A stretch of DNA of 5,876 nt from a bacterium (GTDB lineage Bacteria; Pseudomonadota; Alphaproteobacteria; Rhizobiales; Xanthobacteraceae), in assembly GCA_029946075.1 (NCBI GenBank), contig JAQSDT010000792.1, positions 1-5,876 of the forward strand. The letters are read 5' to 3'. Each line of letters starts with the position of its first letter. The stretch's first letter is position 1. The notes beneath the pieces were generated by a model that worked only from the letters and a program-made list of their open reading frames with translations, was not told the DNA's origin and made no database searches. Shown here in pieces: positions 5,344 through 5,876 of this stretch. Position numbers and translations under genes: made by a program.

Positions 5344-5876
5344 TCAGTTGCGGCGATGCGCGTTCAGCCTGTTCTCGACGAACAGCGCGTAACGCGACAT
5401 GCCAAAACAGAAGATGAAATAGATGATGCCGGTGAAGGCAAAGCCGGTGAACAGCGTGGTCGGCGTCGCCCAGTTCGGATCCGAGAAAGCCGCGCGCAGC
5501 GTTCCCAGGAGGTCGAACAGCGCGACGATCGACACCAGCGAAGTGTCCTTGAACAGGCTGATGAAGCTGTTGACGAGGTTGGGGATGACGTGGCGCAGCG
5601 CCTGCGGCATCACCACCAGCGCGGTGGTCTTGCCCCAGGAAAGGCCGAGCGCGCTCGCCGCCTCGCCCTGCCCGCGCGGAATCGCCTGCAGGCCGCCTCT
5701 GATATTTTCGGCCTGGTAGGCGCCGGTGAACAGCGCAATGCCGATCAGGGCGCGCATCAGCCCGTCGATGGTGAAGCCGGTCGGCACGAACAGCGGCAGC
5801 ATGTAGGTCGCAAAGAACAGCACCGTGATCAGGGGAACGCCGCGCCAGAACTCGATGAAGGAGATCGAGAATATCC
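5344..5876 (-). CDS. aapM: Amino-acid ABC transporter permease, probably AapM, 5' end outside window
   Basis: The C-terminal 176 residues of an inner-membrane permease of the HisM/AapM type are present; the first full codon in the window is at 5874 and the stop is a TGA at 5346-5344. The fragment opens with FIEFWRGVPLITVLFFATYMLPLF, a strong match to the AapM permease as I recall it. The cytoplasmic coupling (EAA) loop is clear: EAASALGLSWGKTTALVVMP from residue 71. It is followed by IPNLVNSFISLFKDTSLVS and a final hydrophobic span at about 141-158. Hydrophobic segments near 15-30, 40-53, 108-125 and 141-158 are consistent with the last membrane helices of this family. It sits 10 bp upstream of aapP on the same strand, and the two should form one complex. 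A paralogous permease of another polar amino-acid system is the main alternative. Confidence 0.82.
   Translation of the reverse strand, partial: IFSISFIEFWRGVPLITVLFFATYMLPLFVPTGFTIDGLMRALIGIALFTGAYQAENIRGGLQAIPRGQGEAASALGLSWGKTTALVVMPQALRHVIPNLVNSFISLFKDTSLVSIVALFDLLGTLRAAFSDPNWATPTTLFTGFAFTGIIYFIFCFGMSRYALFVENRLNAHRRN

Overview
The window is GC-rich, densely coded DNA of a kind typical of Bradyrhizobium and close relatives (Nitrobacteraceae, Alphaproteobacteria). That assignment is an inference. It rests on the protein families, on an Aap-type amino-acid ABC transporter, and on a palindromic repeat whose arms read CCGTCATTGCGAG / CTCGCAATGACGG, a form I associate with this group.

Layout: (1) 1-1938, plus strand: the 3' part of a DUF1365 gene, then 15 bp later a Cfa/CMAS-family SAM-dependent lipid methyltransferase, probably one operon. 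(2) 1939-2028: a short gap with one GC-rich RNA hairpin. (3) 2029-3069, plus strand: a cysteine synthase (CysK type), followed at once by a GC hairpin. (4) About 3093-4478: an apparently intact IS110-family insertion sequence of the IS1111 type, with 13-bp subterminal inverted repeats. Its DEDD/serine transposase is on the minus strand, and about 275 bp of non-coding DNA follows the transposase. (5) 4475-4569: the rest of the palindromic repeat into which the element inserted. (6) 4590-5876, minus strand: the end of an aap-type operon, with the ATPase AapP preceded by the C-terminal part of a permease, probably AapM.

The chromosomal genes are ordinary metabolism: lipid modification, cysteine synthesis and amino-acid uptake. 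cysK and aapP converge, and the element sits in the gap between them, so the insertion probably disrupts neither.

The most interesting part is the IS. Joining its two flanks restores a perfect 13-bp palindrome arm, which places the insertion inside the repeat with TCAT at both junctions. The non-coding DNA downstream of the transposase holds a small hairpin, then ATCATTGCG (identical to one element-target junction), then a CGGTCATA/TATGACCG stem whose flank reads TCATATGT (identical to the junction predicted in a circularised element). This is the kind of arrangement expected of a bridge (seeker) RNA, here apparently guiding insertion into genomic palindromic repeats. Circularisation would also create a TTGCCA-N16-TATGAT promoter, and a third copy of the inverted-repeat core lies against the transposase start codon.
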